The notes: generated from the sequence alone by a model not told the origin. DNA of 64,000 bases from Zhongshania aquatica (GCF_027257955.1 NZ_JANZNQ010000016.1:35193-99192), one strand, 5' to 3'; counted from the stretch's first letter, positions 46,036 to 56,712 are shown. A program made the numbers and translations.

Positions 46036-47037
46036 ATGGCTGTTGAAATACGAACGCTTGCTATCGAACCAATTAGGAATACTTACGGACATACAGCGCG
46101 CAGATTCGGAGATAAACCGGCTACAAGGTATCAGGAGGCCAGTTTTGATATCGAAGCAAAAATTAATTTTCATTACAAGCCGCTCTGGGATCCCCAGAGA
46201 ACACTTAATGATAATGCAAGAACTAATATAAAAATGGTTGACTGGTACTCAGTCACAGATCCAAGGCAATACTATTACGGAAGTTACGTAGCTAATCGTG
46301 CAAAGATGCAGGAAGTAGCAGAAAGTAATTTTAGTTTTTGCGATAAAAATAATGTGGTAGAGAATTTAAATGAAAATTTAAAAAATGATCTATTGCGATT
46401 GCTGGTTCCATTTCGCCATATGGAGCTCGCTGCAAATATGAACAATAGTAAAATTGCGGGTGATGCTGTTGCTGCAACTGTGGCGCAAATGCATATTTTT
46501 ACTGCTATGGATAGATTGGGAATGGGGCAGTATCTATCACGAATAGCGCTAATGATCGATGGCGCAACTGGTCAGGGATTAGACAAATCAAAAGACTATT
46601 GGATGAATGATCCGTTGCTGCAGCCATTAAGGAAATTAGCTGAAGATACGCTTGTTATCGACGATTGGTTCGAACTGAGTTTTGTTCAAAACTTACTTAT
46701 TGATGGGTTTATGTACCCATTTGTATACGAAGTATACGACAAAATTATTCAGAAAGATGGTGGTGTTTGCTTATCGATGTTAACTGAGTTTATGAGAGAT
46801 TGGCATAAAGAGACGCAGCGCTGGGTAAACGCAATGTGTAAAACTGTGTACGCTGAAAATGACGAAAATAAAATATTAATGGAGTCTTGGACCAAGTTAT
46901 GGATTCCTGTAATAAAAAATACATTTTTAAATCTGGCAAATGAAATTGGTTGCGTTGAAAGTCTAAATGAAATTGAAAGTGACTTAAATTGTCGTCTAGC
47001 TAAATTCGGGTTAATTGTTTCAGGGGAATCGAAATGA
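46036..47037 (+). CDS. dmpL: Phenol hydroxylase oxygenase beta subunit (DmpL/P1)
   Basis: A 333-aa protein beginning MAVEIRTLAIEPIRNTYGHT with a GAGGG-type ribosome-binding site. Segments such as DPQRTLNDNARTNIKMVDWY, then DPRQYYYGSYVANRAKMQ, are characteristic of the P1 subunit of multicomponent phenol hydroxylases. It has the ferritin-like fold of the diiron hydroxylase beta subunit but no diiron ligands, as expected. It forms the (alpha-beta-gamma)2 hydroxylase with DmpN and DmpO in the cytoplasm. The stop codon overlaps the next start by four bases, pointing to coupled translation with dmpM. Confidence 0.95.
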   Translation: MAVEIRTLAIEPIRNTYGHTARRFGDKPATRYQEASFDIEAKINFHYKPLWDPQRTLNDNARTNIKMVDWYSVTDPRQYYYGSYVANRAKMQEVAESNFSFCDKNNVVENLNENLKNDLLRLLVPFRHMELAANMNNSKIAGDAVAATVAQMHIFTAMDRLGMGQYLSRIALMIDGATGQGLDKSKDYWMNDPLLQPLRKLAEDTLVIDDWFELSFVQNLLIDGFMYPFVYEVYDKIIQKDGGVCLSMLTEFMRDWHKETQRWVNAMCKTVYAENDENKILMESWTKLWIPVIKNTFLNLANEIGCVESLNEIESDLNCRLAKFGLIVSGESK

Positions 47038-47303
47038 CGCAGAAAGTATTTATAGCGTTACAGGATAATGACAGTGCACGATACCTAGTAGAGGCAATAC
47101 TAGAAGATAATCCGCATGCTGAAATACAGCATGAACCAGCAATGATAAGAATTGAAGCAGAAAAAAAACTTGTAATTAATCGTACTACGATGGAAGAAAA
47201 GTTAGGTCGGCAATGGGATGTTCAGGAGATGTTGATTGATGTCATAAGTATTGGTGGTGGCGTTGAAGAAGATGACGATCATTTCATTCTGCAATGGAAA
47301 TAA
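47034..47303 (+). CDS. dmpM: Phenol hydroxylase regulatory/coupling protein (DmpM/P2)
   Basis: An 89-aa cofactorless effector subunit. Recognisable from VFIALQDNDSARYLVEAILE near the N terminus and from the acidic C-terminal part with VISIGGGVEEDDDHFILQWK. The family binds the hydroxylase and tunes the diiron centre so that oxygen activation is coupled to substrate hydroxylation; related proteins are MmoB and TmoD. It overlaps the end of dmpL and lies 11 bases before dmpN. Length and order match the standard phenol hydroxylase operon exactly. Confidence 0.95.
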   Translation: MTQKVFIALQDNDSARYLVEAILEDNPHAEIQHEPAMIRIEAEKKLVINRTTMEEKLGRQWDVQEMLIDVISIGGGVEEDDDHFILQWK

Positions 47304-47314
47304 AGGAAATAATA

Positions 47315-48829
47315 ATGAGCGCAAAAAATCGAAAACTAAATCTGAAAGATAAATACCAATATTTGACGCGTGATATGGCATGGGAACCAACGTACCAGGA
47401 TAAAAAAGATATTTTTCCTGAAGAAGACTTTGAAGGTATTAAAATTAAAGATTGGTCTAAATGGGAGGATCCATTTCGTCTGACAATGGATTCATACTGG
47501 AAATATCAGGCCGAAAAGGAAAAAAAATTATATGCGATTTTTGACGCGTTTGCACAGAATAATGGGCATCAGAATATCTCTGATGCTAGGTATGTAAATG
47601 CATTAAAATTATTTTTAAGTGGAGTTTCTCCGCTTGAATATGCAGCGTTTCAAGGTTATGCGAAAGTCGGTCGTCAGTTTAGCGGCGCAGGGGCAAGAGT
47701 AGCATGTCAAATGCAGGCGATAGATGAGCTACGGCATTCTCAAACGCAACAACACGCGATGAGCCATTACAATAAACACTTTAACGGTTTGCACGATCCT
47801 GCTCATATGCATGATCGAGTTTGGTTCCTCTCTGTTCCCAAATCGTTTTTTGATGACGCTCGTTCGGCCGGCCCCTTTGAATTTCTAACGGCAATTTCGT
47901 TCTCGTTTGAGTATGTGCTTACAAACTTATTATTTGTGCCATTTATGTCAGGTGCAGCTTACAACGGAGATATGGCTACAGTAACGTTTGGATTTTCAGC
48001 GCAGTCAGATGAAGCTAGGCATATGACATTAGGTTTGGAGGTTATTAAATTTATTCTTGAACAGCACGAGGATAATGTACCGATAATTCAAAAATGGATT
48101 GATAAATGGTTTTGGCGCGGATTTAGGTTACTAAGCCTTGTCGGGATGATGATGGATTATATGTTGCCAAACAAAGTTATGTCGTGGGCGGAGGCCTGGG
48201 AAACCTATTATGAAAAAAGTGGCGGTGCGCTGTTTAAAGATCTAGAGCGTTATGGAATACGTCCACCTAAATATCAAGATGTAGCCAATGCGGCTAAGAA
48301 TCATATCAGTCATCAAGCATGGGCTACTTTTTACCAATATAGTAAAGCGACCAATTTCCATACATGGATGCCTGACGAATCCGAGATGAAATGGTTAGCG
48401 GAAAAATATCCAGATAGCTTCGATAAATACTATCGTCCACGGTTTGAATACTGGGATAGGAAACAGAAGGAAGGAGAACGATTTTATAATGATACTTTGC
48501 CTCAGTTATGTCAGGTATGCCAGATACCAGCGATATTTACTGAGCATGAATCACCTTCTGTGCTAAGTCTGCGTCAAGTCGAATATAACGAAGAACGATA
48601 CCATTTTTGCTCGGATGGCTGCGCTGATATTTTCAATGATGAGCCAGAAAAATATATTCAAGCATGGCTTCCAGTACATCAAATATATCAAGGAAATTGC
48701 GACGGAAGTAACGTTTCTGAAGTGGTTTCGAATTACTACAACATAAATCTTGGTAAGGATAACCTAGATTACGATGGATCCCCAGATCAAAAGCGGTGGC
48801 AGGAAATTAAGAATAACGGGTCGAAATAA
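47315..48829 (+). CDS. dmpN: Phenol hydroxylase oxygenase alpha subunit with diiron centre (DmpN/P3)
   Basis: About 504 aa from ATG 47315, which has AAAGGAA upstream; an upstream in-frame codon at 47294 overlaps dmpM and is unlikely. This is the catalytic subunit that hydroxylates phenol to catechol. Both diiron half-sites are visible: MQAIDELRHSQTQ (first ExxH) and AQSDEARHMTLGLEV (second ExxH). A cysteine-rich patch near the C terminus (QLCQVCQIPA, and FCSDGCADIFNDEPEKYIQAW) is the YHS-like zinc-binding tail typical of P3. The substrate may include methylphenols, as for other DmpN proteins. A 48-base spacer with GGAGG leads to dmpO. Confidence 0.96.
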   Translation: MSAKNRKLNLKDKYQYLTRDMAWEPTYQDKKDIFPEEDFEGIKIKDWSKWEDPFRLTMDSYWKYQAEKEKKLYAIFDAFAQNNGHQNISDARYVNALKLFLSGVSPLEYAAFQGYAKVGRQFSGAGARVACQMQAIDELRHSQTQQHAMSHYNKHFNGLHDPAHMHDRVWFLSVPKSFFDDARSAGPFEFLTAISFSFEYVLTNLLFVPFMSGAAYNGDMATVTFGFSAQSDEARHMTLGLEVIKFILEQHEDNVPIIQKWIDKWFWRGFRLLSLVGMMMDYMLPNKVMSWAEAWETYYEKSGGALFKDLERYGIRPPKYQDVANAAKNHISHQAWATFYQYSKATNFHTWMPDESEMKWLAEKYPDSFDKYYRPRFEYWDRKQKEGERFYNDTLPQLCQVCQIPAIFTEHESPSVLSLRQVEYNEERYHFCSDGCADIFNDEPEKYIQAWLPVHQIYQGNCDGSNVSEVVSNYYNINLGKDNLDYDGSPDQKRWQEIKNNGSK

Positions 48830-48877
48830 GGCAGCAAAAATGTTGCTTAATAATCAAAAATAAATTGGAGGTTTATT

Positions 48878-49237
48878 GTGTCGGTAAAAGCGATATCTGA
48901 ATATACAGCCGAGCCTATGGATACTGTTGATAAATTTCATGGAATGCAATTGATGTATATTTACTGGAAGAATCATTTGATGTTCTGCGCGTCATTTGCG
49001 TTTTTGGTAGACCCAGAGATGTCATTTGAGTCAATGTTAACGAATACATTTCTGCCTGCAATTAAAGATCATCCCGATTCTGGAAAAATTAATTTTGAAT
49101 CGGCAACGTGGTTGTTGAATGGAAACGATTTTAATGCGTCGATGGAGCTTAGTTTACGGGAAAATAAAATTGATCATAAAAGTTTACTAACGATTACAAC
49201 ACCCGAGTTAAACGGGTTAAACAGTTCGGCGACGTAA
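48878..49237 (+). CDS. dmpO: Phenol hydroxylase oxygenase gamma subunit (DmpO/P4)
   Basis: A 119-aa subunit starting GTG, 5 bases after GGAGG with a short AT spacer. The segment LMFCASFAFLVDPEMSFESM and the following FLPAIKDHPD match the P4 subunit, which completes the (alpha-beta-gamma)2 hydroxylase. It has no cofactor of its own. Position between dmpN and dmpP is conserved with other phenol hydroxylase operons. Confidence 0.93.
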   Translation: MSVKAISEYTAEPMDTVDKFHGMQLMYIYWKNHLMFCASFAFLVDPEMSFESMLTNTFLPAIKDHPDSGKINFESATWLLNGNDFNASMELSLRENKIDHKSLLTITTPELNGLNSSAT

Positions 49238-49249
49238 AGGAATAATTAA

Positions 49250-50311
49250 ATGAGTTATAACGTTACGATTCAGCCAACTGGAGACCAAATTTGCGTCGAG
49301 GAAGGTCAAACTATATTGCAAGCAGCTTTACGGCAGGGTGTTTGGCTCCCATTTGCGTGTGGGCACGGGACATGCGCAACGTGTAAAGTTCAGGTCCTTG
49401 ATGGCGATGTTGATGTAGGTGCTGCATCTCCATTTGCGTTGATGGATGTCGAAAGGGACGAGGGGAAAGTTCTTGCTTGTTGTGCAACGGTTTCGAGCGA
49501 CGTAACCATAGAGGCAGATATTGATGTCGACGAGGATTTTCTTGGGTACGCGGTAAATGATTATGTATCTACAGTAACGTCTATTATTGATCTATCACCG
49601 ACGATAAAAGGGATTCATCTTAGGTTAAGTAAACCGATACAATTTCAAGCTGGTCAGTATATTAATCTTAATATTCCGGGTATAGATGGTGCGAGAGCTT
49701 TCTCAATGGCTAATACGCCTAAAGACACCCAGGACATTGAGTTACATATCCGATTGGTTGACGGTGGATTAGCTACTGAATATATACACAGCAATTTATG
49801 TATTGGTGATGAGCTGGCCTTATCAGGTCCTTACGGACAGTTTTTTGTCCGTGATTCATTACAAGGTGATTTACTTTTTATTGCCGGAGGGTCGGGGTTG
49901 TCAAGTATTCAGTCAATGATTCTAGAGTTGTTGGCGAAATCGGATAAGCGAAAAATTACGCTTTGCCAAGGTGCGCGTAACAAAGCCGAATTATATAACC
50001 AGAATTTATTTGAAAACCTAGAAAAAAATAACTCAAATTTTAAGTATATTCCAGCTCTTAGTGATATTTCCGATGAAGATAACTGGGCTGGGTATCGTGG
50101 ATTTGTGCACGAAGCTGCAAATGAATATTTTCATGGAAAATTTGCAGACCTGAAAGCATATTTATGCGGTCCGCCGATGATGATAAATGCTGCAATTAGT
50201 ACTTTGATGAAAGGTCGCTTATTTGAGAGGGATATTTTTATGGAACGTTTTCTTACTGCCGCGGATGGTGATGGTAATGATCAGAAATCAGCACTTTTTA
50301 AAAAAATATAA
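49250..50311 (+). CDS. dmpP: Phenol hydroxylase reductase (DmpP/P5)
   Basis: A 353-aa NADH-dependent flavo-iron-sulfur reductase that feeds electrons to the diiron hydroxylase. The N-terminal plant-type 2Fe-2S domain has CGHGTCATCKVQVLDG (CX4CX2C) and the fourth Cys in VLACCATV. Next come an FAD-binding segment (ARAFSMANTP) and NAD-binding segments (LLFIAGGSGLSSIQSMI and YLCGPPMMINAAI), ending with a conserved ERFLTAAD tail. It follows dmpO by 12 bases. Domain order and length match DmpP. Confidence 0.96.
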   Translation: MSYNVTIQPTGDQICVEEGQTILQAALRQGVWLPFACGHGTCATCKVQVLDGDVDVGAASPFALMDVERDEGKVLACCATVSSDVTIEADIDVDEDFLGYAVNDYVSTVTSIIDLSPTIKGIHLRLSKPIQFQAGQYINLNIPGIDGARAFSMANTPKDTQDIELHIRLVDGGLATEYIHSNLCIGDELALSGPYGQFFVRDSLQGDLLFIAGGSGLSSIQSMILELLAKSDKRKITLCQGARNKAELYNQNLFENLEKNNSNFKYIPALSDISDEDNWAGYRGFVHEAANEYFHGKFADLKAYLCGPPMMINAAISTLMKGRLFERDIFMERFLTAADGDGNDQKSALFKKI

Positions 50312-50325
50312 AATATATAATTAAC

Positions 50326-50622
50326 ATGAGCATAAATTATACGATACACGATAGTTATAGCGGTGCTGTTATTAACTGTACATCAGAGCAAAATGTATTA
50401 AGCGCGATAAGTTTAGACGGCCGATGTAATGTTTTAGTTGGTTGTCGTGGGGGAGGTTGCGGGAAATGTCGCATCGATGTACTTGATGGACAGTTTGAAT
50501 GCGGAAAAATGAGTCGTCGCCATGCCCCAGAAGAAGCAATAAACAAAGGCAAAGTTCTAGCGTGTCGACTATATCCGAGAAGTGATCTCATTATAAATAC
50601 AGCGCCGGACATCGGCAAATAA
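50326..50622 (+). CDS. dmpQ: Plant-type 2Fe-2S ferredoxin (DmpQ/XylT-like)
   Basis: A 98-aa ferredoxin with the [16 protein letters not shown] cluster motif (CX4CX2C) and the fourth Cys in [13 protein letters not shown]. Proteins of this type reduce and so reactivate catechol 2,3-dioxygenase after its iron is oxidised by substituted catechols. It lies directly before the dioxygenase gene, the standard arrangement (xylT-xylE, dmpQ-dmpB). It starts 14 bases after dmpP. Confidence 0.94.
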   Translation: MSINYTIHDSYSGAVINCTSEQNVLSAISLDGRCNVLVGCRGGGCGKCRIDVLDGQFECGKMSRRHAPEEAINKGKVLACRLYPRSDLIINTAPDIGK

Positions 50623-50638
50623 AAGAGCGAGGAATAAA

Positions 50639-51562
50639 ATGAAAAAAGGAATTATGCGTCCCGGGCATGTGCAAATTCGAGTGTTAGATATCGATGAGGC
50701 TTTAGAACATTATTGTGGGCTACTTGGTCTTATTGAAATGGATCGAGACGACCAGGGTCGTGTGTATCTAAAAGCGTGGACGGAAGTCGACAAATATTCA
50801 GTAATTTTAACTTTGGCTGATGATCCAGGTATGGACTTCATGGGGTTTAAAGTTACAGACGAGACGTCATTAGAAAAATTACATAGAGATTTATTAGATC
50901 ATGGCGTTAATGTCGATGTAATACCTGAGAATGAGCTGGTTGATTGCGGCCGTAGATTAAGATTTATTTCGCCTTCTGGTCATACTTTCGAGTTATATGT
51001 AGATAAAAAATACACAGGTAAATGGGGCATAGAAGAGTTAAATCCTGAAGCATGGCCGCGAGGCTTAAGAGGAATGCGCGTACAACGCTTTGATCATTGC
51101 TTATTATATGGGGATGAGCTCGATACAACACTTGATTTGTTTGTAAATGTTCTTGGGTTTTACTTAACTGAACAAGTACTTGATGACGATAATTCTCGTA
51201 TAGCACAATTTTTAAGTTTGTCAAATAAGGCGCATGACATTGCATTTATTGCTCACCCCGAGAAAGGGCGGTTCCATCACGCGTCATTCCACTTAGAAAC
51301 TTGGGAAGATATTCTCCGTGCAGCAGACTTAATATCCATGACTAATACTGCGATAGATATTGGTCCAACACGGCATGGGTTAACTCATGGTAAAACAATA
51401 TATTTCTTCGATCCATCTGGGAATCGAAACGAAGTATTCTGCGGAGGTGATTACAGTTATCCGGATCATCCCCCAATTACTTGGAAATCAGATCAATTAG
51501 GTAAGGCGATATTTTACCATGATCGTGAAATTAACGAACGCTTCCTTACAGTTTTAACCTAA
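50639..51562 (+). CDS. dmpB: Catechol 2,3-dioxygenase (DmpB/XylE)
   Basis: A 307-aa extradiol dioxygenase that opens catechol to 2-hydroxymuconic semialdehyde. The Fe(II) ligands fall at His153 ([11 protein letters not shown]), His214 ([10 protein letters not shown]) and Glu265 (RNEVFCGG), the same numbering as in XylE. The N terminus [20 protein letters not shown] is also typical. A GAGGAAT ribosome-binding site lies just before the ATG. It is distinct from the HsaC-like dioxygenase at 10267, which is of the bicyclic-catechol type. Confidence 0.97.
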   Translation: MKKGIMRPGHVQIRVLDIDEALEHYCGLLGLIEMDRDDQGRVYLKAWTEVDKYSVILTLADDPGMDFMGFKVTDETSLEKLHRDLLDHGVNVDVIPENELVDCGRRLRFISPSGHTFELYVDKKYTGKWGIEELNPEAWPRGLRGMRVQRFDHCLLYGDELDTTLDLFVNVLGFYLTEQVLDDDNSRIAQFLSLSNKAHDIAFIAHPEKGRFHHASFHLETWEDILRAADLISMTNTAIDIGPTRHGLTHGKTIYFFDPSGNRNEVFCGGDYSYPDHPPITWKSDQLGKAIFYHDREINERFLTVLT

Positions 51563-51586
51563 TTAGAAACGAGGTCGTAACACTTT

Positions 51587-53047
51587 ATGAAAGAAGTGAA
51601 GAATTATATTAATGGGCAATATACTAAATCTATTGAGGAGAAATATTTTAATAATATTAATCCTACTACAGGTGAAGTTCTATCTATTGTGCATGAAGCA
51701 GGTCGTAAAGATGTTGACATGGCGGTGTGCGCCGCCAGGGAAGCACTTAAAGGAAGTTGGGGGAAATTGACTGTTTCTGAACGAACAGAAATTCTTTACC
51801 GAGTGGCAGACGGCATTAATAAACGTTTTGATGAATTTCTGGAGGCGGAATGTTTGGATACTGGAAAACCACACTCGTTAGCTAGGCATATAGATATCCC
51901 CCGTGGAGCTGCCAATTTCAAAGTATTTGCTGACATGATAAAAAATGTACCGACTGAAAGTTTTGAGCTTTCAACGCCTGATGGTGCAGGTGCTTTGAAT
52001 TACGCGATACGGAGACCGAAAGGCGTAATTGGGGTTATAAGCCCGTGGAATCTTCCTTTATTACTTATGACCTGGAAAGTAGGTCCGGCGTTAGCGTGCG
52101 GAAATACTGTAGTAGTTAAACCTTCTGAAGAAACGCCAACGACGACGGCGATGCTTGGCGATGTAATGAAGGAAGCGGGAGTTCCTGATGGTGTATTCAA
52201 CGTGGTGCATGGTTTCGGAAAGCACTCAGCAGGAGCATTTCTTACTGAACACGCTGATGTTGACGCATTCACTTTTACCGGAGAAACGGGGACTGGTGAA
52301 CTAATCATGCAATCTGCCGCACGTGGCGTTCGAGATGTATCTTTAGAGCTAGGTGGTAAAAATGCAAGTATTGTGTTTGCAGATTGTGATCTTGATAAAG
52401 CGATTGAAGGTACAACGCGTTCAGCATTCTCTAATTGCGGTCAGGTATGTTTAGGGACAGAGCGGGTATACGTCCAGCGTTCAATATTCAACGAATTTGT
52501 TAAGCGGATGAAAAGTTCGGCTGAATCACTAGTTATTGGCGCACCTAATGATAATTCAACAAACCTTGGTCCCTTAATAAGTAAGAAGCACCGTGACAAG
52601 GTTTTATCGTATTACGAGCAAGCGGTGATTGATGGAGCTACGGTGATTACTGGTGGTGGTATACCTGAGATGGCTACTGAGTATTCGAACGGGTCTTGGG
52701 TGCAGCCAACAATATGGACGGGGTTGGATGATAAATCCAAAGTTGTGACTGAGGAGATATTCGGTCCTTGTTGCCATATTCGCCCATTCGATAATGAGGA
52801 TGAAGTTGTTGAATTAGCAAATAGTCTACCATATGGGCTTGCTGCGTCTGTTTGGACAGAGAATATTTCCCGTGCACATAGAGTGTCGGCTAAGTTAGAA
52901 GTCGGTTTGGTTTGGGTTAACAGCTGGTTTTTAAGAGATCTTCGAACCGCATTCGGTGGAAGTAAACACTCCGGGATTGGTCGTGAAGGTGGCGTGCACT
53001 CACTAGAATTCTATACTGAACTAAAAAATATTTGTGTAAAAATGTGA
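51587..53047 (+). CDS. dmpC: 2-Hydroxymuconic semialdehyde dehydrogenase (DmpC/XylG)
   Basis: A 486-aa NAD-dependent aldehyde dehydrogenase of the oxidative branch: it converts the ring-cleavage aldehyde to 4-oxalocrotonate. Visible are GVISPWNLPLLLMTWKVGPA, the catalytic Glu in SLELGGKNAS, the nucleophile Cys in NCGQVCLGTERVYV and EIFGPCCHIRPF. The N terminus KEVKNYINGQYTKS is typical of XylG. It is followed after 7 bases by the hydrolase of the alternative branch. Confidence 0.95.
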   Translation: MKEVKNYINGQYTKSIEEKYFNNINPTTGEVLSIVHEAGRKDVDMAVCAAREALKGSWGKLTVSERTEILYRVADGINKRFDEFLEAECLDTGKPHSLARHIDIPRGAANFKVFADMIKNVPTESFELSTPDGAGALNYAIRRPKGVIGVISPWNLPLLLMTWKVGPALACGNTVVVKPSEETPTTTAMLGDVMKEAGVPDGVFNVVHGFGKHSAGAFLTEHADVDAFTFTGETGTGELIMQSAARGVRDVSLELGGKNASIVFADCDLDKAIEGTTRSAFSNCGQVCLGTERVYVQRSIFNEFVKRMKSSAESLVIGAPNDNSTNLGPLISKKHRDKVLSYYEQAVIDGATVITGGGIPEMATEYSNGSWVQPTIWTGLDDKSKVVTEEIFGPCCHIRPFDNEDEVVELANSLPYGLAASVWTENISRAHRVSAKLEVGLVWVNSWFLRDLRTAFGGSKHSGIGREGGVHSLEFYTELKNICVKM

Positions 53048-53054
53048 GGTTTGC

Positions 53055-53921
53055 GTGGAGTTTGATGTCGCTCAATATAACAACCCAGAGATCGGAAAAC
53101 AAATCTTAGTCGGGGGTTACAAAACCAATTATCATGATTCCGGTAGTGGATTTCCCGTAATACTAATACATGGATCTGGACCCGGTGTGTCTGCGTGGGC
53201 GAATTGGCGATTAGTAATACATAAATTAGCAGAAAATCGCCGCGTAATTGCACCCGATATGCTCGGGTTTGGATATACAGATAATTTAAAAAACAAAACT
53301 TACGAGAAGAAAATCTGGGTTAACCATACCCTGGGTTTTATGGATGCACTTAAAATAGAACAAGTCGATTTAGTCGGGAATTCGTTTGGTGGTGGAATAG
53401 CATTAGATATTGCTGTCAAATTCCCAGAGAGGGTTCGTAAACTTGTATTGATGGGTAGTACTGGCGTTAGTTTTGAACTAACCAAAGGGTTGGATGACGT
53501 GTGGGGATACACTCCCTCTCTCAAAGCAATGCGAAATTTACTTGATATATTTTCTTACAATCGAAATCTAGTAAATGACGAATTAGCGAATTTGCGTTAC
53601 GAGGCTAGTATTAGGCTGGGAGCGCAGGATACTTACGCTTCTATGTTTCCGGCTCCAAGGCAAAAGTGGATTGAAGATCTCGCGAGTACTGAATCTGATA
53701 TAGAAAAAATTTATCATGAAACATTAATCATACATGGACGGGAGGACGAGGTTATACCTATCCAAACGTCATTAAAACTTTTAGAACTAGTACAACATTC
53801 ACAGCTTCATGTCTTTGGTCAATGTGGGCATTGGACGCAAATAGAACACACAAAACGATTTATTCGGTTAGTCGATCAGTTCTTAAACGAAGAAATTGTT
53901 AATAGATCAGGAAACGTTTAA
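53055..53921 (+). CDS. dmpD: 2-Hydroxymuconic semialdehyde hydrolase (DmpD/XylF)
   Basis: A 288-aa alpha/beta hydrolase of the hydrolytic branch, which handles ring-cleavage ketones from methylcatechols. Start GTG 53055 with GAGG upstream. Catalytic features: LIHGSGPGVSAWANW, nucleophile Ser110 in VGNSFGG, Asp in HGREDEVIP and His in FGQCGHWTQIEH. The complete triad contrasts with the HsaD-like enzyme at 9422, where the acid position is Glu. The stop codon overlaps the start of the next gene by one base. Confidence 0.95.
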   Translation: MEFDVAQYNNPEIGKQILVGGYKTNYHDSGSGFPVILIHGSGPGVSAWANWRLVIHKLAENRRVIAPDMLGFGYTDNLKNKTYEKKIWVNHTLGFMDALKIEQVDLVGNSFGGGIALDIAVKFPERVRKLVLMGSTGVSFELTKGLDDVWGYTPSLKAMRNLLDIFSYNRNLVNDELANLRYEASIRLGAQDTYASMFPAPRQKWIEDLASTESDIEKIYHETLIIHGREDEVIPIQTSLKLLELVQHSQLHVFGQCGHWTQIEHTKRFIRLVDQFLNEEIVNRSGNV

Positions 53922-54706
53922 TGAAAAATAATGAAATAGAAAATGCAGGAAAAGAGCTCTATCGCTCAATGGTTGAGAGAAAGACAATCGAGCCGTTAAG
54001 CAAGACATATCCAGATATGAGCATCGAAGATGCGTACCGCGTATCTCTTTCAATGCTGGACCAGCGGCTTCTCGACGGTACATCCATTATAGGGAAGAAA
54101 ATTGGAGTTACTAGTAAATCTGTCCAAACAATGCTTGGTGTATATCAGCCGGATTTTGGCTATTTAACAAATGATATGGCGTTTAATAGTGGTGAAGAAA
54201 TGCCAATCAAAGATAAGTTAATTCAACCACGTGCTGAAGGTGAGATTGCGTTTCTGTTAAAGAAGGATATTACCGGGCCTGGTGTAACTGTTGCTGATGT
54301 TTTAGGAGCGACAGAATGTGTAATGCCTTGTTTTGAGATTGTTGATTCCCGAATTGAAAATTGGGAAATAACTATATATGACACAATCGCGGACAATGCT
54401 TCATGTGGGCTTTTCATGCTAGGCGACAACGTTATATCTCCACGTAAAATTGATCTTGCAACGTGTGGAATCGTTATGGAGAAAAACGGAAATATAATTA
54501 GCACTGGAGCGGGTGCCGCAGCTTTAGGATCTCCGGTTAATTGTGTTGTTTGGTTAGCGAATACTTTAGGTAAATATGGAATCTCCCTTAAAGCAGGCGA
54601 AATAATTTTATCGGGTTCACTCGTCCCGTTAGAGAAAGTACAAAGTGGTGATTCTATGAGATTAAGTATAGGTGGAATTGGTAGCGCCTCAGTGCGTTTT
54701 ATATAA
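53921..54706 (+). CDS. dmpE: 2-Oxopent-4-enoate (2-hydroxypentadienoate) hydratase (DmpE/XylJ)
   Basis: A 261-aa metal-dependent hydratase that adds water to 2-hydroxypenta-2,4-dienoate, giving 4-hydroxy-2-oxovalerate. The segments [20 protein letters not shown], then [14 protein letters not shown], and [14 protein letters not shown] match the family, including the acidic metal ligands. It overlaps dmpD by one base and is homologous to DmpH at 56712, a known paralogous pair. Confidence 0.95.
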   Translation: MKNNEIENAGKELYRSMVERKTIEPLSKTYPDMSIEDAYRVSLSMLDQRLLDGTSIIGKKIGVTSKSVQTMLGVYQPDFGYLTNDMAFNSGEEMPIKDKLIQPRAEGEIAFLLKKDITGPGVTVADVLGATECVMPCFEIVDSRIENWEITIYDTIADNASCGLFMLGDNVISPRKIDLATCGIVMEKNGNIISTGAGAAALGSPVNCVVWLANTLGKYGISLKAGEIILSGSLVPLEKVQSGDSMRLSIGGIGSASVRFI

Positions 54707-54728
54707 GTTTCGTATGGAGAAGGCTATT

Positions 54729-55664
54729 ATGGTTAGAAAAATTAAAGTAGCTATTATAGGGTCGGGAAATATTGGTACTGATCTTATGATAAAGGTAATT
54801 AGAAAAAGTAAATATCTCGAAATGGGTGCAATGGTTGGAATAGATGTAAATTCCGATGGTTTGGCTCGAGCAGGTCGTATGGGCGTTACGACGACTCATG
54901 AAGGCGTAGAGGGACTGGTTTCTTTGCCTGTATTTAAAGAAATAGATATTGTATTTGATGCAACTTCAGCAGAAGCTCATAAATACCACGAAGAATACCT
55001 GCGTGAACGTCGTCCAGAAATTAAAATTATCGATCTTACACCAGCAGCAATTGGACCATATTGCGTGCCGGTAGTTAATCTAGATCGTAATCTTGAATTA
55101 AATAATGTAAATATGGTCACTTGTGGTGGGCAAGCAACTATTCCGATTGTGGCAGCTGTTTCACGAATTGCAAAGGTACACTACGCAGAAATTGTAGCTT
55201 CTATATCTAGTAAATCAGCAGGACCTGGTACTCGCGCTAATATTGATGAGTTCACAGAAACCACATCACGAGCAATCGAGATTGTTGGCGGTGCAGAAAA
55301 AGGTAAAGCAATAATAATATTAAATCCGGCTGAGCCGCCGTTGATTATGAGAGACACAGTATATGTACTTTCCGAGATAATTGATCAAAAATTAATAGAG
55401 AAATCCATAATAGAAATGATTTCAGATGTTAATGATTACGTTCCCGGATACAGGTTGAAGCAAAAAATTCAATTTGATTATATTTCTCCTAACGAACCTA
55501 TCAATATTCCTGGTGTTGGTATGATGTCGGGACTTAAAACCTCGGTCTACTTAGAGGTAGAAGGAGCGGCCCACTACTTACCTTCGTATGCTGGAAATCT
55601 CGATATTATGACGTCTGCCGCATTAGCGACAGCAGAAAAATTAGCCACTTTAATGGTTGGTTGA
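54729..55664 (+). CDS. dmpF: Acylating acetaldehyde dehydrogenase (DmpF/XylQ)
   Basis: About 311 aa from ATG 54729, which follows GGAGAAGG; an in-frame start at 54672 would overlap dmpE, and ATG 54714 is inside the ribosome-binding region. The NAD fold [20 protein letters not shown] opens the protein; the catalytic Cys is in [14 protein letters not shown]. It turns acetaldehyde into acetyl-CoA and works as a channelling complex with the aldolase DmpG encoded next. Confidence 0.95.
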   Translation: MVRKIKVAIIGSGNIGTDLMIKVIRKSKYLEMGAMVGIDVNSDGLARAGRMGVTTTHEGVEGLVSLPVFKEIDIVFDATSAEAHKYHEEYLRERRPEIKIIDLTPAAIGPYCVPVVNLDRNLELNNVNMVTCGGQATIPIVAAVSRIAKVHYAEIVASISSKSAGPGTRANIDEFTETTSRAIEIVGGAEKGKAIIILNPAEPPLIMRDTVYVLSEIIDQKLIEKSIIEMISDVNDYVPGYRLKQKIQFDYISPNEPINIPGVGMMSGLKTSVYLEVEGAAHYLPSYAGNLDIMTSAALATAEKLATLMVG

Positions 55665-55677
55665 GGATTAATCTATT

Positions 55678-56712
55678 ATGAAATACATTCCTAAGAAAAA
55701 ATTATATATTTCTGACGTAACTTTGCGAGACGGTAATCATGCTATAAAACACCAATATTCAATTAAAAACGTTCAGGATATTGCGCGGGCCCTTGACGAA
55801 GCCAAGGTTGACAGTATTGAAGTAGCTCACGGTGATGGATTACAAGGATCTAGCTTTAACTATGGGTTTGGTGCACACACTGATCTTGAATGGATTGAAG
55901 CTGTATCAGATGTTATTTCGCATGCGAAAATAGCAACGTTGTTGTTGCCAGGTATAGGTACGGTGCATGACCTGAATGATGCTTATTCGGCTGGTGCGCG
56001 GATAGTTCGTATTGCAACTCATTGCACTGAAGCTGATGTGTCACGTCAACATATCGAACATGCGCGTAAATTAGGAATGGATACAGTAGGTTTCCTAATG
56101 ATGAGTCATATGCAATCGCCTACAGGGTTAGCTGAGCAAGCTAAACTAATGGAGAATTATGGTGCGACCTGCCTTTATGTTGTGGATTCAGGAGGAGCAC
56201 TTAGTATGCAAGATGTTCGGGACAGATTTAAAGCTATAAAAGACGTACTAAATCCTGAGACGGAAACAGGTATCCACGCTCATCATAATCTCAGCTTAGG
56301 TGTAGCAAACTCTATTGTTGCAGTTGAAGAGGGTTGCGACAGGATAGATGCATCACTAGCGGGTATGGGTGCCGGTGCAGGCAATGCACCATTGGAGGTA
56401 TTTATTGCTGCTGCTGAGCGGCTTGGTTGGGATCACGGAACAAATCTTTACAAACTTATGGATGCGGCAGATGACATCGTGAGGCCACTACAAGACCGCC
56501 CAGTACGTGTTGATAGAGAAACATTAGCTCTAGGGTATGCGGGTGTATATTCAAGTTTCCTTCGTCATTCAGAAGTTGCTGCAGAGAAATATCATCTGAA
56601 AACGGTTGATATTTTACTTGAATTAGGTCGGCGACGTATGGTGGGTGGCCAAGAAGATATGATAGTTGACGTGGCGTTAGATCTTTTGGGTAAAAATAAG
56701 GAAATTAATTAG
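55678..56712 (+). CDS. dmpG: 4-Hydroxy-2-oxovalerate aldolase (DmpG/XylK)
   Basis: A 344-aa HMGL-like TIM-barrel aldolase that splits 4-hydroxy-2-oxovalerate to pyruvate and acetaldehyde. Metal- and substrate-binding parts are visible: [30 protein letters not shown] and [20 protein letters not shown]. The C-terminal communication domain with REDMIVD-like residues ([14 protein letters not shown]) contacts DmpF. The TAG stop overlaps the GTG start of dmpH by one base. Confidence 0.96.
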   Translation: MKYIPKKKLYISDVTLRDGNHAIKHQYSIKNVQDIARALDEAKVDSIEVAHGDGLQGSSFNYGFGAHTDLEWIEAVSDVISHAKIATLLLPGIGTVHDLNDAYSAGARIVRIATHCTEADVSRQHIEHARKLGMDTVGFLMMSHMQSPTGLAEQAKLMENYGATCLYVVDSGGALSMQDVRDRFKAIKDVLNPETETGIHAHHNLSLGVANSIVAVEEGCDRIDASLAGMGAGAGNAPLEVFIAAAERLGWDHGTNLYKLMDAADDIVRPLQDRPVRVDRETLALGYAGVYSSFLRHSEVAAEKYHLKTVDILLELGRRRMVGGQEDMIVDVALDLLGKNKEIN